Below are positions 5,535 through 5,715 of a stretch of DNA of 5,715 nt, piece by piece; within the stretch, counting starts at the first letter, position 1, and every line of letters begins with the position of its first letter. The translations under genes and the position numbers were made by a program. Under the pieces are notes generated by a model. That model was not told the origin of the DNA and ran no database searches. It saw only the letters and a program-made list of their open reading frames with translations. Origin of the DNA: Lachnospiraceae bacterium. Its GTDB lineage: Bacteria; Bacillota; Clostridia; Lachnospirales; Lachnospiraceae. The stretch lies in assembly GCA_900772685.1 (NCBI GenBank), contig CAAGRP010000317.1, positions 1 through 5,715 on the forward strand. Direction: 5' to 3'.

Positions 5535-5578
5535 TTTTCATCTTAGCTGAAAATTTCAAGCCGGCTTTTCATCTTAGC
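5535..5578. repeat. Pair of 13-bp direct repeats upstream of pepT
   Basis: TTTTCATCTTAGC occurs at 5535-5547 and again at 5566-5578, 31 bp apart. Both lie just upstream of the pepT promoter. They may be operator half-sites or remnants of a duplication; no known binding motif was recognised. Confidence 0.5.
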
Positions 5579-5654
5579 ACCGGTTTCATTTTTGAATACA
5601 GCGGGGTTCTAATACTGAACTGCGAAGGGTGATGATATGACGCAAAAGACGATA

Positions 5655-5715
5655 GCGAGGCTTCCGTAGGAAGCTGCGCTTTAGCAACGAAGGCGGGCGC
5701 ATGTCTGAGCCCGCA
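5655..5715. other. G+C-rich hairpin region, unidentified, cut by the window end
   Basis: Two strong hairpins: GCTTCC-GTA-GGAAGC (5660-5674) and GCGGGC, a 10-nt loop, GCCCGC (5693-5714). Between them lies GCTGCGCTTTAGC. No open reading frame crosses it; an ATG at 5637 stops after ten codons. The G+C content is clearly above that of the flanking 5480-5600. It could be the start of a structured RNA, a leader, or a dispersed repeat or mobile-element end. I do not recognise it. Confidence 0.5.

Noticed and set aside
5637..5669. Small gene starting at ATG 5637 after GAAGGGTGATG
   Set aside because: The frame ends at a TAG after ten codons inside the first hairpin. A leader peptide cannot be excluded but has no support.

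Overview
This window most likely comes from a Gram-positive Clostridia genome, probably the Lachnospiraceae. The reasons are a low-to-moderate G+C content, strong AAGGAGG-type ribosome binding sites, a perfect HrcA/CIRCE heat-shock operator and an OLE-type RNA next to its membrane partner gene. The family assignment is inference, because no rRNA gene or species marker is present.

Layout. Three genes on the minus strand form one transcription unit, read from about 2170 down to 90. A promoter at 2142-2170 precedes a structured non-coding RNA of about 620 nt (about 2136-1510), which I identify as OLE RNA. It is followed by oapA, the four-helix membrane partner of OLE, and then by rsmJ, a 16S rRNA guanine-N2 methyltransferase. 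rsmJ overlaps oapA by 8 nt, and a branched hairpin with a U-tract lies at its end. Bases 1-89 hold no gene.

Divergent from this unit is a heat-shock operon on the plus strand: CIRCE (2283-2309) overlapping an extended -10 promoter, then hsp20 (2398-2841), a small hairpin, and a class B J-domain co-chaperone (2908-3909). It is closed by a strong bidirectional terminator (4027-4071). On the other side of that terminator lies the convergent gene pepT (5330-4074, minus), a dizinc tripeptide aminopeptidase. Its probable promoter is at 5494-5522, so its leader would carry a tandem array of degenerate 15-16-bp units. The right edge (about 5600-5715) is more G+C rich, has at least two strong hairpins and no open reading frame, and is cut by the window end.

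How the parts work together. The left half pairs a stress-linked membrane ribonucleoprotein (OLE RNA with OapA) head-to-head with a protein-folding stress operon (Hsp20 holdase and J-protein). The two units share about 110 bp of intergenic DNA but appear to have separate promoters, and only the chaperone side carries CIRCE. pepT is ordinary peptide catabolism. The ole-oapA-rsmJ unit is the most notable content. OLE is a known but rare RNA class, and its coupling here to rsmJ is worth comparing with other genomes.
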